Assembly (NCBI RefSeq): GCF_025567465.1
Contig: NZ_JAOQKI010000003.1
Coordinates: 62,001-126,000, forward strand
Direction of reading: 5' to 3'
DNA from: Roseburia_C amylophila
GTDB taxonomy: Bacteria; Bacillota; Clostridia; Lachnospirales; Lachnospiraceae
Length of the DNA: 64,000 nucleotides
Shown: piece after piece, positions 1 through 8,805 of the stretch
Numbering within the stretch: position 1 is the first letter of the stretch
Layout of the letters: each line of letters opens with the position of its first letter
The notes under the pieces: model-generated
Told to the model about the DNA's origin: nothing
The model's input: only the letters and a program-made list of their open reading frames with translations
Databases searched by the model: none
Position numbers and translations under genes: made by a program

Positions 1-2
1 AA

Positions 3-299
3 GCAGAGACAACTGTAAAAGCAGCAGCAAAGACTACCGCAAAGAAAGCAACCAAGAAAGCAGCGGCTAAGAAAACTGCCAAGGCAGAGAAGAAAGAACT
101 TGTACCGGAAGTATTTGTTCAGTTTGATGGTAATGAAGATGTTGTTGCAAACGTGATTGAGAGAGCAAAAGAAGCTTTCACAGCAGACGGACACAGGGCA
201 TCCAGCATCAAGTCTTTAAAGGTTTATTTAAAACCGGAAGAATATGCAGCATACTATGTTATAAACGATACATATGCAGGCAAGGTTAACTTATTCTAG
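3..299 (+). CDS. DUF6465-like protein, 3' end only
   Basis: The gene runs in from outside the window; 98 codons are visible before the TAG at 297-299. The first ~35 residues are a Lys/Ala-rich tail made of AAK/TAKKA-type units, reminiscent of histone H1-like tails. A compact domain of about 60 residues follows, beginning VPEVFVQFDGNED and ending GKVNLF. This architecture matches the Lachnospiraceae DUF6465 family as I remember it, whose function is unknown. A basic tail suggests nucleic-acid binding, but that is inference. A strong hairpin terminator follows at once. The start and full length cannot be seen. Confidence 0.75.
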   Translation, partial: AETTVKAAAKTTAKKATKKAAAKKTAKAEKKELVPEVFVQFDGNEDVVANVIERAKEAFTADGHRASSIKSLKVYLKPEEYAAYYVINDTYAGKVNLF

Positions 300-320
300 T
301 TTTATTTTGCTCATGATATT

Positions 321-351
321 AAAATGGCTTCGGAATTCCGAAGCCATTTTT
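321..351. terminator. Bidirectional rho-independent terminator
   Basis: A perfect 13-bp inverted repeat (AAAATGGCTTCGG / CCGAAGCCATTTT) closes on an AATT loop, with A and T runs on the flanks. It sits between the converging DUF6465-like gene and prs and could serve both. Confidence 0.9.
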
Positions 352-362
352 GCTGCCGTTAT

Positions 363-1550
363 TTATTTCTTTTTCTGATTAGCTTTATATTTCTTTATAA
401 GCTTCTGGATACGCTCGTTTGGATCTAAGAGCTCACTGATAGAAGCATCATGATTCAATGTATCGATAATATAAGCAATATATTTGCTCATGTCACAGTT
501 GATATAATATGGACGGCTTAAAAGCTCCGGAGTCTGATAAGTCAGGTTGGTGGTAACTACACGGTAGATAGTTCCATCTTCTACAGCTTTATCGAATTTT
601 TCCAGACCATTGGTGAAAAGTCCGAAGGTTGCAACAACAAAGATTCTGTTTGCTTTTCTCTTTTTTAATTCGGTTGCAACGTCAATCATGCTTTCTCCGG
701 AAGAAATCATATCATCGATAATCAGAACATCTTTTCCTTCTACGGAAGAACCTAAAAATTCATGTGCGACAATAGGGTTACGTCCGTCAACAATTCTGCT
801 GTAATCACGGCGTTTGTAGAACATACCCATATCCAGACCAAGTACACTGGAAAGATAAATTGCACGTCCGGTACCACCCTCATCCGGGCTGATAATCATC
901 ATGTGGTCAGAATCAATCTGTAAGTCAGGAACGTTCTTGCAGATACCTTTGATAAACTGGTATGCAGGCTGAACAGTTTCAAAACCACCCTTTAAAGGAA
1001 TTGCATTCTGGACACGAGGATCATGTGCATCAAATGTAATAATGTTGTCAACGCCCATGGCAACCAGTTCCTGTAAAGCCAGTGCACAGTCCAAAGATTC
1101 CCTGGTGCTTCTTCTATGCTGGCGGCTTTCATAAAGGAATGGGATGATAACAGTAATTCTTCTTGCCTTGCCGCCAATTGCAGCAATAATTCTCTTTAAA
1201 TCCTGGTAATGATCATCTGGGGACATATGGTTTGTCTGACCACACAGAGAATAAGTAAGGCTGTAGTTAGTAACATCAACCATAAGATAAAGGTCATAAC
1301 CACGAACAGTTTCTTTGATCATTCCCTTTGCCTCGCCTGAACCAAAACGAGGGGTAACAGCTTCGATGATATAAGAATCACGTTTGTAGCCCATAAAAGC
1401 TGCATCATTCTGGTGCTGATGCTGTCTTTCGTCTCTCCATTTGACAAGGTATTTGTCAACTTTTTCTCCTAATTCCTGGCAGCTCTGTAATGGAATAATT
1501 CCAAGAGAACCAGTAGGAAGGGTTTCTAAGTTTCTTTCACTGTTTGACAT
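363..1550 (-). CDS. prs: Ribose-phosphate pyrophosphokinase (PRPP synthetase), long form
   Basis: Makes phosphoribosyl pyrophosphate from ribose 5-phosphate and ATP for purine, pyrimidine, histidine, tryptophan and NAD synthesis in the cytoplasm. Residues 274-288 (DVLIIDDMISSGESM) are the PRPP-binding loop of type I phosphoribosyltransferases. FDAHDP at 173-178 is the metal/phosphate segment, and SPDEGG at 221-226 is also conserved. At 395 residues it is longer than the usual ~315, with extra N- and C-terminal segments; I recall this long form from clostridia. The ATG follows a TGGAGG site. It lies 71 nt downstream of the dnaC-like gene and may be the last gene of that operon. Confidence 0.93.
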   Translation of the reverse strand: MSNSERNLETLPTGSLGIIPLQSCQELGEKVDKYLVKWRDERQHQHQNDAAFMGYKRDSYIIEAVTPRFGSGEAKGMIKETVRGYDLYLMVDVTNYSLTYSLCGQTNHMSPDDHYQDLKRIIAAIGGKARRITVIIPFLYESRQHRRSTRESLDCALALQELVAMGVDNIITFDAHDPRVQNAIPLKGGFETVQPAYQFIKGICKNVPDLQIDSDHMMIISPDEGGTGRAIYLSSVLGLDMGMFYKRRDYSRIVDGRNPIVAHEFLGSSVEGKDVLIIDDMISSGESMIDVATELKKRKANRIFVVATFGLFTNGLEKFDKAVEDGTIYRVVTTNLTYQTPELLSRPYYINCDMSKYIAYIIDTLNHDASISELLDPNERIQKLIKKYKANQKKK

Positions 1551-1621
1551 GAATAGGTTCCTCCATAGAAATAATTTATCTTATATAGTTCAATAGATAT
1601 AGCATCTAATTGAATGCGTAA

Positions 1622-2614
1622 TTAATGCAGCTTTTTCTTAAGACGGATATCGTCTCCAAAAAGCTTAATCATCGTATAGCTGCTGAAGATGCGGGAGCAG
1701 ATACGCTCGGAATATACATCAGCAAGCTGGTCGATACTTAAATTCGTAGAAATCAATGTTGATTTCTGACGCAGCATACGTTCGTTCAGACACAGGAAAA
1801 GCCGGGATGCCGTAAAGGAGTTAGCAAGTTCGGTTCCAAGGTCATCAATGATTAAAAGATCACAGTCGAAGATATTCTGTCCGGCAGCAGAAGCTGCAGC
1901 GTCCTTCTGGAAAGTGTCCTTTTCAAATATATCAAATAATTGGAAGGCTGTAAAATAAATAACGGAATGTCCTTTATCTAAAAGCTCTTTGGCAACGCAG
2001 TTTGAAAGAAAAGTCTTACCGACACCGGTTGCTCCATAGAAAAAGAGATTTTCAAAAGAGGTATCAAAATGCTCGATAAAGGACTTACAGTCTGCAACAG
2101 CTTTTTTTACAGTATCATAAGCAGATAATCCGGTTGTGGGATTTATCTGCTCTTTGGAATAGTATGCATAAGAGAAATTCGAAAAATTCTCTTTGGCTAA
2201 AATATCTTTTACATTAGACTGCGTATAGACTAAATCAATGGCAGCCTGTACAAAACAATGACAGCGTTCATTCCCAATATAACCGGTATCCTTACAGTCC
2301 TTACAGGTGTAAACCGGTTCCAGATAATCAGCCGGATAACCCAGAGAAACAATCAGATTCTGTTTCTCCAAGCGAAGAGCAGCAAGCTGCTCTTTTAATG
2401 AAGAGAGAACAGAGGAATCTTCTGCTCCATCATCAGATAAAAGCTGTTTTGCACTTGCTACTGAGATGGAAGAAATTTCGTTGTCTATTTCTGTAAGGCG
2501 CGGACATTTTCCGTAGACTTCCTGAATGCGTTCATCCAGAAGATGCTGATTGTGAAACTGTCTGGCATTATATTGCCGGATTAAAGTATCGTATTGTGAA
2601 TTATTAAGAGACAT
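1622..2614 (-). CDS. DnaC/DnaI-type helicase loader ATPase
   Basis: AAA+ protein expected to load the replicative helicase with the DnaD-like partner encoded just upstream. Walker A is GATGVGKT at 194-201 and Walker B is LLIIDDLG near 253-260. An N-terminal coiled segment precedes a cysteine cluster (CKDC and CHC, residues 104-120) that probably binds zinc, as in the N-terminal region of DnaI-like loaders. The length of 330 residues is normal. The gene starts 33 nt after the dnaD-like stop, so the two are almost certainly cotranscribed. An IstB-type transposition helper shares the ATPase fold, but no transposase is nearby and the Cys cluster favours the loader. Confidence 0.9.
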   Translation of the reverse strand: MSLNNSQYDTLIRQYNARQFHNQHLLDERIQEVYGKCPRLTEIDNEISSISVASAKQLLSDDGAEDSSVLSSLKEQLAALRLEKQNLIVSLGYPADYLEPVYTCKDCKDTGYIGNERCHCFVQAAIDLVYTQSNVKDILAKENFSNFSYAYYSKEQINPTTGLSAYDTVKKAVADCKSFIEHFDTSFENLFFYGATGVGKTFLSNCVAKELLDKGHSVIYFTAFQLFDIFEKDTFQKDAAASAAGQNIFDCDLLIIDDLGTELANSFTASRLFLCLNERMLRQKSTLISTNLSIDQLADVYSERICSRIFSSYTMIKLFGDDIRLKKKLH

Positions 2615-2647
2615 GAAATGCTCCTTTAGTATTCCTGAAAAAGTGTC

Positions 2648-3676
2648 TTAATTATTTAAGAGCTGTTTTTCAAGCTGTTCAAAATTATAGGTACGCTGTG
2701 AAAAATTGTTAAACCGGTTGGCGGCAGTCTTGTTTACGGTGACATTGCGGGAAGAAGATGCCTTGCTTTTTTTATAAGCAGTGTCTAATATAGCAATATC
2801 CTCTAAATGGTGGATATTGCATTTATGCCAGTTCTCTAAGATGGTATCGGCATACTGGAAGCTTGGCTGATTTGTCGCCTGCAGTGTCCGTTTGCATGCC
2901 TCGGAAATAATATCCAGTGTAAATCCAAACTGGCTGGTCCATTTATCTACCAGTTCAAGTTCGTATTCGGCCAGCTTTCTGCCGCTGATTCCAAATGCCT
3001 TCATGACACCATAATGTGTCTGCTTATAGGCGCTGGAAGAACGTCTGGCATCTTCCGCGGTACGGATAGAAGAAGCAGACCAGGAAAGGGCAATCTTGTC
3101 CATATAGCGGATGCTCTTATGACCGTTGTCCACACAGGATTCTACCAGATATTCAATCAGGTCTGTGGAGAATTTCAATTCATCTGACCAGTAAAGAATG
3201 GTTTCATAATCCTTGATGGACAAAGGATGTCCGATATAGCGTTCAATAATGAATAATAAATCGCTGGAAGCTTCATCATTCTGGAAAGACAGAATCTGGT
3301 CTTTGGTATAGGATGGACGGATATCTACAGAAGATGCTTCCGTAGGCTTTTCTGCATGTTCAGAATCCTGCGTAACCGCAGAAACAGGCTCGCACAGGCA
3401 GATACCGGTAAGCTGTTCGCCGGAATTATATTCTAACTGGAGTAAGTGTTTTTTCTCCCAGTATTTTAAGGCACGTTTAATATCCTTTTCTGTATGGTCG
3501 AATTTATCAGCCATCTTAGAAATGGAAAAATTCTCAGCTGCGTTGATGCAGCGGAGTAAATATAAATAAATTTTTACAAATTCTCCATTGGCATCTGCCA
3601 TATACTCATCAATAAAGGTATTGGATACGCAGGTAACCGTGGATTTGCTTTTCGTATGTAATGTTATGTCTGTCAT
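2648..3676 (-). CDS. DnaD-domain replication initiation protein
   Basis: Primosome component acting between DnaA and helicase loading. The N-terminal ~90 residues look like the winged-helix DDBH1 part (EFVKIYLYLLRC, then a helix-turn-helix). The DDBH2/DnaD domain covers roughly residues 155-300, with the YIGHPLS and AIDYAD-like helices and a YADTILENWH segment near the end. I chose the ATG at 3674-3676 (MTDITLHTK) because a GAGGGAG site sits just upstream. A start 9 codons earlier would fall on the -10 region itself. About 342 residues. Adjacent to the helicase loader, as in other Firmicutes. Confidence 0.88.
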   Translation of the reverse strand: MTDITLHTKSKSTVTCVSNTFIDEYMADANGEFVKIYLYLLRCINAAENFSISKMADKFDHTEKDIKRALKYWEKKHLLQLEYNSGEQLTGICLCEPVSAVTQDSEHAEKPTEASSVDIRPSYTKDQILSFQNDEASSDLLFIIERYIGHPLSIKDYETILYWSDELKFSTDLIEYLVESCVDNGHKSIRYMDKIALSWSASSIRTAEDARRSSSAYKQTHYGVMKAFGISGRKLAEYELELVDKWTSQFGFTLDIISEACKRTLQATNQPSFQYADTILENWHKCNIHHLEDIAILDTAYKKSKASSSRNVTVNKTAANRFNNFSQRTYNFEQLEKQLLNN

Positions 3677-3701
3677 AAGAACTCCCTCTTTCACCGACCA
3701 C

Positions 3702-3710
3702 ATTATAGCA
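3702..3710 (-). promoter_or_regulatory. Extended -10 promoter of dnaD-dnaC(-prs)
   Basis: On the minus strand the sequence reads TGC-TATAAT, a consensus -10 with the TGn extension, about 26 nt before the chosen dnaD start. No good -35 is visible (best TTCTCA), which is typical of extended -10 promoters. Confidence 0.65.
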
Positions 3711-3786
3711 TATGAATCTAAAATTGAGAAGTCTTATTTTAACCAAAAATCCAGTAAAATCAAGGGTTTCCACATTTGCACAGAAT

Positions 3787-3959
3787 TGTGAATAATGTGG
3801 ATAACTTTCTTTTGAAAGTGCATTATGGTAACTGAAATGGGAGCAGTTTGGCGGTTAATACAGATAGAATGGCGATTTTCAAAAATACATTATGTAAACA
3901 AAAAAATCCACATCCATAATTCGCAAAAATGTGAATTACGATGTGGATAATGTGGATAA
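3787..3959. promoter_or_regulatory. Cluster of DnaA boxes between murC and dnaD
   Basis: Three perfect DnaA boxes, all written TGTGGATAA on the plus strand, lie at 3796-3804, 3942-3950 and 3951-3959; the last two are head-to-tail with no gap. One-mismatch copies are TGTGAATAA at 3787-3795 and a box in the region 3905-3935. The cluster fills the 283-nt interval between the murC stop and the dnaD start, upstream of the dnaD promoter. It could regulate the loader operon or titrate DnaA. No dnaA or dnaN lies nearby, so it is probably not oriC. Confidence 0.75.
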
Positions 3960-5339
3960 CTACTGTTGGAGAAGGTGTTCGCCTATAAGATACACGTCTC
4001 CGGCTCCCATAGTTATCAACAAATCATTGTTTATGCATTTTTCTGATAAAAATTTTTCAATCTCATCAAAAGACGGGAAATAATAACTTTCCTGACCGTT
4101 TTTCTGAAGCTCTGCCAAAAGGTCTTTGGAAGAAATCCCAATCGTATTTTTCTCTCTGGCGGCATAGATGTCTGCAAGGACTACAATATCTGCCATGGAA
4201 AGCACCCGGGCAAAATCACTTAAGAATGCCTTGGTTCTGGAATAGGTGTGTGGCTGGAAAACGCAGATAATCCGTCCGTGTGGATAATTCCGGGCTGCGG
4301 TTAATGTAGCAGCCACTTCGGTCGGATGATGTGCATAATCATCGATAACGGTGATACCGTTCTTTGTTCCTTTGTATTCAAAACGACGTTTGGTGCCGCC
4401 AAACTGAAGCAGTCCCTTTTTGATAACATCCAAAGGAAGACCGAGATTTAAGCAAAGTGCAATGGCAGCCAGTGAATTGGAGACATTATGCCTGCCTGGA
4501 ACGCTTAAGGAAACGGTTCCTAAGTCTTCGGTTTTGTGCATCAGAGTATATGTGCCGCAGGCATGGTCATTATAAGTAATATTTTTGGCATAAAAGTCAT
4601 CGTTTTCGCATAAACCATAAGTAGTGACGCTACAGGACAAATTGTTGGTAATCTGATCTAAAGCTGCAATCTGGCCGTTGATGATTAATACACCATCAGG
4701 TGCAGTATTTCCGGCAAATTCATGGAAAGAACGGCGGATATCATCGATATCTTTGAAGAAGTCGAGATGCTCAGCTTCCACACTGGTGATGATACTGTAT
4801 TTCGGATGAAAATGCAGGAAACTGTTGGTATATTCGCAGGCCTCGGTAATGAATACTTCTGAACCACCTACGCGGATATTTCCACCGATTGCTTCTAAGA
4901 TACCACCAACACTGATTGTAGGGTCAGCCTTTGCAACAAGAAGAATCTGTGAAATCATGGATGTGGTAGTGGTTTTTCCATGGGTACCGGCAACTGCAAT
5001 GGATTTCTCATAGTTATCCATAATCTGTCCAAGCAGTTCTGCACGGGAAAGCATTGGAATACCGGCATCTACGGCTGCTTTAAATTCCTCATTGTCCTCG
5101 CGGATGGCAGCAGTATAGACAACCAGTGCAGGACGGATGGATAAGTTAGATGCTTTCTGACCAATGTAAATGGTTGCGCCTTTTTGGGCAAGGCTGTCGG
5201 TAAGTGCAGACTGCTTTGCATCAGAACCGGAAATGGTAAAACCTTCTTCCAGCAAGATTTCTGCAAGACCACTCATACTGATACCGCCAATACCGATAAA
5301 ATGTACATGAATAGGTTCTTCAAAATTTAATGAATACAT
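3960..5339 (-). CDS. murC: UDP-N-acetylmuramate--L-alanine ligase
   Basis: Cytoplasmic Mur ligase adding the first amino acid, L-Ala, to UDP-MurNAc. The N-terminal Rossmann segment begins at once (HFIGIGGISMSGLAE). The ATP loop GTHGKTTTT lies near residue 118, and the C-terminal domain carries DDYAHHPTEV. The length of 459 residues is typical. Its stop codon directly abuts the DnaA-box cluster. A promoter with TTGCAA and TATAAT is visible about 60 nt upstream. Confidence 0.96.
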   Translation of the reverse strand: MYSLNFEEPIHVHFIGIGGISMSGLAEILLEEGFTISGSDAKQSALTDSLAQKGATIYIGQKASNLSIRPALVVYTAAIREDNEEFKAAVDAGIPMLSRAELLGQIMDNYEKSIAVAGTHGKTTTTSMISQILLVAKADPTISVGGILEAIGGNIRVGGSEVFITEACEYTNSFLHFHPKYSIITSVEAEHLDFFKDIDDIRRSFHEFAGNTAPDGVLIINGQIAALDQITNNLSCSVTTYGLCENDDFYAKNITYNDHACGTYTLMHKTEDLGTVSLSVPGRHNVSNSLAAIALCLNLGLPLDVIKKGLLQFGGTKRRFEYKGTKNGITVIDDYAHHPTEVAATLTAARNYPHGRIICVFQPHTYSRTKAFLSDFARVLSMADIVVLADIYAAREKNTIGISSKDLLAELQKNGQESYYFPSFDEIEKFLSEKCINNDLLITMGAGDVYLIGEHLLQQ

Positions 5340-5396
5340 AATTCTTTACCTGCCTGACTTATAATTTCGTTTCTTGAGAAAAGATTTCTTCCTAAT

Positions 5397-5424
5397 ATTA
5401 TAACCATATGCAGGGAATTTGCAA
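5397..5424 (-). promoter_or_regulatory. Putative murC promoter
   Basis: On the minus strand TTGCAA (5419-5424) is followed after 16 nt by TATAAT (5397-5402), about 58 nt before the murC ATG. Confidence 0.55.
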
Positions 5425-5556
5425 ATCTATTTTGTCTGTCAGGAAAAAAGAATGCAAAATAATGGAGGTGATTTTGTAAAAATGACAAGAAATGTTCAAA
5501 AATTGTCTAAAATGACTAAAATATGCGAAAAAAGATAAAATAATTATACAGAATGC

Positions 5557-5585
5557 TGTACAACATATGGGCAGTGTGTTATACT
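5557..5585 (+). promoter_or_regulatory. Putative glgC promoter
   Basis: TGTACA at 5557-5562, a 17-nt spacer and TATACT at 5580-5585 lie about 47 nt ahead of the glgC start. With the murC promoter this makes the 283-nt interval a divergent promoter region. Confidence 0.55.
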
Positions 5586-5631
5586 TTTGTTATACCAAAA
5601 TGACCTGATTTTATGACGAGAGGTGAATGAC

Positions 5632-6906
5632 GTGATTAAGAAAGAAATGATAGCCATGCTTTTGGCGGGCGGACAAGGAAGCCGTCTTGGAGTATTAACT
5701 TCCGGTGTAGCAAAGCCTGCAGTCGCATTTGGAGGAAAGTATCGTATTATCGACTTTCCATTGAGCAACTGCATCAACTCAGGTATTGATACCGTCGGAG
5801 TGCTGACACAGTATCAGCCATTGAGATTAAACAGACATATTGGAATTGGAATTCCGTGGGACTTAGACCGTAATAACGGAGGAGTAACGGTTCTTCCTCC
5901 ATATGAGAGAAGTGATAACAGTGAATGGTATACTGGTACAGCAAATGCGATTTACCAGAACCTGAAATATATGGAGACTTATAATCCGGATTATGTGCTG
6001 ATTTTATCGGGCGACCATATTTATAAGATGGATTATGAAGTAATGCTTGATTTCCATAAGGAAAATAATGCAGACGTAACAATTGCAGCAATGCCTGTTC
6101 CAATAGAAGAAGCAAGCCGTTTTGGTGTGGTTATAACAGACGAAAATAAAAAAATTAAAGAGTTCGAGGAAAAACCGGAACATCCGAGAAGCAACCTCGC
6201 ATCCATGGGAATATACATATTCAACTGGAAAGTATTGCGTGACAGCTTAATTGCTATGAAGGATCAGAGTAATTGTGACTTCGGAAAGCATATTATTCCG
6301 TACTGCCATGAGAATGGAAAGCGTTTATTTGCTTATGAATTCAATGGTTACTGGAAGGATGTTGGAACACTTTCCTCCTATTGGGAAGCAAATATGGAAT
6401 TGATTGATCTGATTCCGGAATTTAACCTTTATGAAGAATACTGGAAGATTTATACCAAGAGCGATAATGTAGCTCCGCAGTATCTTGCGGCAGAGTCCAA
6501 GGTTGATACCAGCATTATCGGAGAAGGTGCTGAAATTTATGGGGAAGTGCAGAATTCTGTAATTGGTGCAGGAGTCCGGATTGAAAAGGGTGCGGTGGTA
6601 CACAATTCCATTATCATGAAAGAATGTGTGATTGGAGAGAATACTGTGGTGGAGAAATCCATTATTGCAGATAAGACCATTGTTGGAGCAAACTGCCACT
6701 TAGGCGTAGGCGAGTATGCACCAAGCACATTGAATGAAAAAGTATATGCATCTGATCTGGTTACTATCGGAGAAGATTCTGTAATACCAGACGGAGTTTC
6801 AATTGGAAAAAATACAGCGATTTCCGGAGTGACGGAACCGTCAGATTATCCAGATGGAATGTTAGCAGGCGGTGGAGCTATTATTAAGGAAGGTGACAGA
6901 ATATGA
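5632..6906 (+). CDS. glgC: Glucose-1-phosphate adenylyltransferase
   Basis: Makes ADP-glucose from glucose 1-phosphate and ATP for glycogen synthesis. The nucleotidyltransferase signature LLAGGQGSRLG is near residues 10-20, and the catalytic-domain blocks LILSGDHIYKMDY and EFEEKPEHP are intact. A left-handed beta-helix of hexapeptide repeats covers the last ~130 residues. I place the start at the GTG at 5632 (MIKKEMIAM) because GAGAGG lies 8 nt upstream. The GTG at 5623 overlaps that site. The stop overlaps the start of glgD by 4 nt (ATGA), so the two are translationally coupled. Confidence 0.93.
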   Translation: MIKKEMIAMLLAGGQGSRLGVLTSGVAKPAVAFGGKYRIIDFPLSNCINSGIDTVGVLTQYQPLRLNRHIGIGIPWDLDRNNGGVTVLPPYERSDNSEWYTGTANAIYQNLKYMETYNPDYVLILSGDHIYKMDYEVMLDFHKENNADVTIAAMPVPIEEASRFGVVITDENKKIKEFEEKPEHPRSNLASMGIYIFNWKVLRDSLIAMKDQSNCDFGKHIIPYCHENGKRLFAYEFNGYWKDVGTLSSYWEANMELIDLIPEFNLYEEYWKIYTKSDNVAPQYLAAESKVDTSIIGEGAEIYGEVQNSVIGAGVRIEKGAVVHNSIIMKECVIGENTVVEKSIIADKTIVGANCHLGVGEYAPSTLNEKVYASDLVTIGEDSVIPDGVSIGKNTAISGVTEPSDYPDGMLAGGGAIIKEGDRI

Positions 6907-8021
6907 AGGCATTAGGATTAATTTTAGCAGGTGGAAACAATCATCGTATGCAGGAACTTTCCAGCAAGCGTGCAATTGCAGCAATGCCAATCGGCGGAAG
7001 CTACCGATGCATTGATTTTGCATTGAGTAATATGAGCAACTCACATATTCAGACCGTTGCAGTGCTGACTCAGTATAATGCACGTTCTTTAAATGAACAT
7101 TTAAGTTCATCCAAATGGTGGGATTTTGGAAGAAAACAGGGAGGTCTTTATACCTTCACTCCTACCGTAACCGCTGACAACAGCTGGTGGTACAGAGGAA
7201 CTGCAGATGCAATGTACCAGAACATTGATTTCTTGAAAAAACGTCATGAGCCATATGTAATTATTACAGGTGGTGATTGTGTATACAAGCTGGATTACAA
7301 TAAGGTATTGGATTACCATATTGAGAAGAAAGCTGATATAACTGTTGTGTGCAAGGATATGCCGGAAGGCGCAGATATCAGCCGCTTTGGTGTAATCCGC
7401 ATGAATGAAGAATCCAGAATCACAGAGTTTGAAGAGAAACCTATGGTATCCAGCTCTAATACAATTTCTACCGGTATTTATATCATCCGCAGAAGACAGC
7501 TGATTGAAATGTTAGAGCGGAGCGGTCAGGAAGACAGATGGGATTTCGTTACAGATATTCTGATTCGTTATAAGAATATGAAACGAATTTATGGATATAA
7601 AATGGAAGATTACTGGAGCAATATTGCAACAGTGGATTCATATTACAATACCAATATGGATTTCCTGAAACCGGAAGTGAGAGATTACTTCTTCCGTGAG
7701 ACACCGCATATCTATTCGAAAGTAGATGATTATCCACCAGCAAAATACAATGCAGGTTCTGATGTGAAGAACAGCCTGATTTCCAGTGGATGTATCATCA
7801 ACAGTAAAATAGAAAATTCTGTATTGTTTAAAAATGTGTTTGTAGGAAAGAATTGTGTAATCAAGAATTCCATTATTCTCAATGACGTATATATTGGAGA
7901 TAATACGCATATTGAAAACTGTATCGTGGAAAGCCGTGGAACGCTGAAAGCCAACACGTATTATTGCGGTGACGACGGAGTAAAGGTTGTACTTGAACGC
8001 AATGACAGATATTCACTGTAG
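6903..8021 (+). CDS. glgD: GlgD subunit of ADP-glucose pyrophosphorylase
   Basis: GlgC paralogue that in Firmicutes forms a heteromeric, more active enzyme with GlgC. It keeps the fold (LILAGGNNHRMQEL at the N-terminus, ITGGDCVYKLDY, EFEEKPM, C-terminal hexapeptide repeats). The nucleotide loop reads GGNNHRM rather than GGQGSRL, and GGD replaces SGD, as expected for the weakly catalytic GlgD partner. It has 372 residues and overlaps glgC by 4 nt. Confidence 0.92.
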   Translation: MKALGLILAGGNNHRMQELSSKRAIAAMPIGGSYRCIDFALSNMSNSHIQTVAVLTQYNARSLNEHLSSSKWWDFGRKQGGLYTFTPTVTADNSWWYRGTADAMYQNIDFLKKRHEPYVIITGGDCVYKLDYNKVLDYHIEKKADITVVCKDMPEGADISRFGVIRMNEESRITEFEEKPMVSSSNTISTGIYIIRRRQLIEMLERSGQEDRWDFVTDILIRYKNMKRIYGYKMEDYWSNIATVDSYYNTNMDFLKPEVRDYFFRETPHIYSKVDDYPPAKYNAGSDVKNSLISSGCIINSKIENSVLFKNVFVGKNCVIKNSIILNDVYIGDNTHIENCIVESRGTLKANTYYCGDDGVKVVLERNDRYSL

Positions 8022-8060
8022 GCAGAAGACTTAAGAGAAAGGCGTGAAGGGGGTAACATA

Positions 8061-8330
8061 ATGCAGATTACAGATGTAAGAATACGTAAAGTTGAAAAAG
8101 AAGGTAAAATGAAAGCTGTGGTATCCATTACCATAGATGAGGAATTTGTTGTACATGATATCAAGGTGATTGACGGAGAGAAGGGACTCTTCATTGCAAT
8201 GCCAAGCCGCAAGGCTGCTGATGGGGAATACAGAGACATTGCACATCCAATTAACTCAGATACCAGAAATAAGATACAGCAGATTATCTTAGAAAAGTAC
8301 GAAAGCGAAGTCGCAACGGAAGAAGTGTAG
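8061..8330 (+). CDS. spoVG: SpoVG family RNA-binding regulator
   Basis: Small conserved Firmicutes regulator of septation and stage V sporulation, known in other species to bind nucleic acid. The 89 residues match over the whole length: MQITDVRIRKV start, central FVVHDIKVI, then GLFIAMPSRK and the HPIN segment. A GAAGGGGG site is 7 nt before the ATG. It follows glgD by 39 nt and is closed by a strong terminator, so it may be read from the glg transcript as well as its own. Confidence 0.95.
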   Translation: MQITDVRIRKVEKEGKMKAVVSITIDEEFVVHDIKVIDGEKGLFIAMPSRKAADGEYRDIAHPINSDTRNKIQQIILEKYESEVATEEV

Positions 8331-8358
8331 CTCGTACATAGAATAAAGAAAGAATTTG

Positions 8359-8391
8359 CAGGCTGTCACAGAAATGTGGCAGCCTGTTTTT
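8359..8391 (+). terminator. Rho-independent terminator after spoVG
   Basis: The arms CAGGCTGTCAC and GTGGCAGCCTG pair across an AGAAAT loop with one G-U pair, followed by TTTTT. Confidence 0.88.
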
Positions 8392-8425
8392 CACACTTCT
8401 TTTTTTGAACAATTGATAGAATGAA

Positions 8426-8743
8426 NNNNNNNNNNNNNNNNNNNNNNNNNNNNNNNNNNNNNNNNNNNNNNNNNNNNNNNNNNNNNNNNNNNNNNNNNNN
8501 NNNNNNNNNNNNNNNNNNNNNNNNNNNNNNNNNNNNNNNNNNNNNNNNNNNNNNNNNNNNNNNNNNNNNNNNNNNNNNNNNNNNNNNNNNNNNNNNNNNN
8601 NNNNNNNNNNNNNNNNNNNNNNNNNNNNNNNNNNNNNNNNNNNNNNNNNNNNNNNNNNNNNNNNNNNNNNNNNNNNNNNNNNNNNNNNNNNNNNNNNNNN
8701 NNNNNNNNNNNNNNNNNNNNNNNNNNNNNNNNNNNNNNNNNNN
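8426..8743. other. Assembly gap (318 N)
   Basis: Unbroken N from 8426 to 8743. The reading frames that cross it are artefacts. The flank after it begins with GTATACT, a possible -10 (8745-8750) for the next operon whose -35 would be inside the gap. Confidence 0.99.
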
Positions 8744-8805
8744 GTATACTAAAATATAACAGTATTTTCGGCAGAAAGCCGGAGAGGAATAAAGAGGATA
8801 AAAAT

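Noticed and set aside
3787..3959. Chromosomal replication origin
   Set aside because: There are DnaA boxes but no dnaA, dnaN or AT-rich unwinding region with the usual neighbours; regulatory or titration use is more likely.
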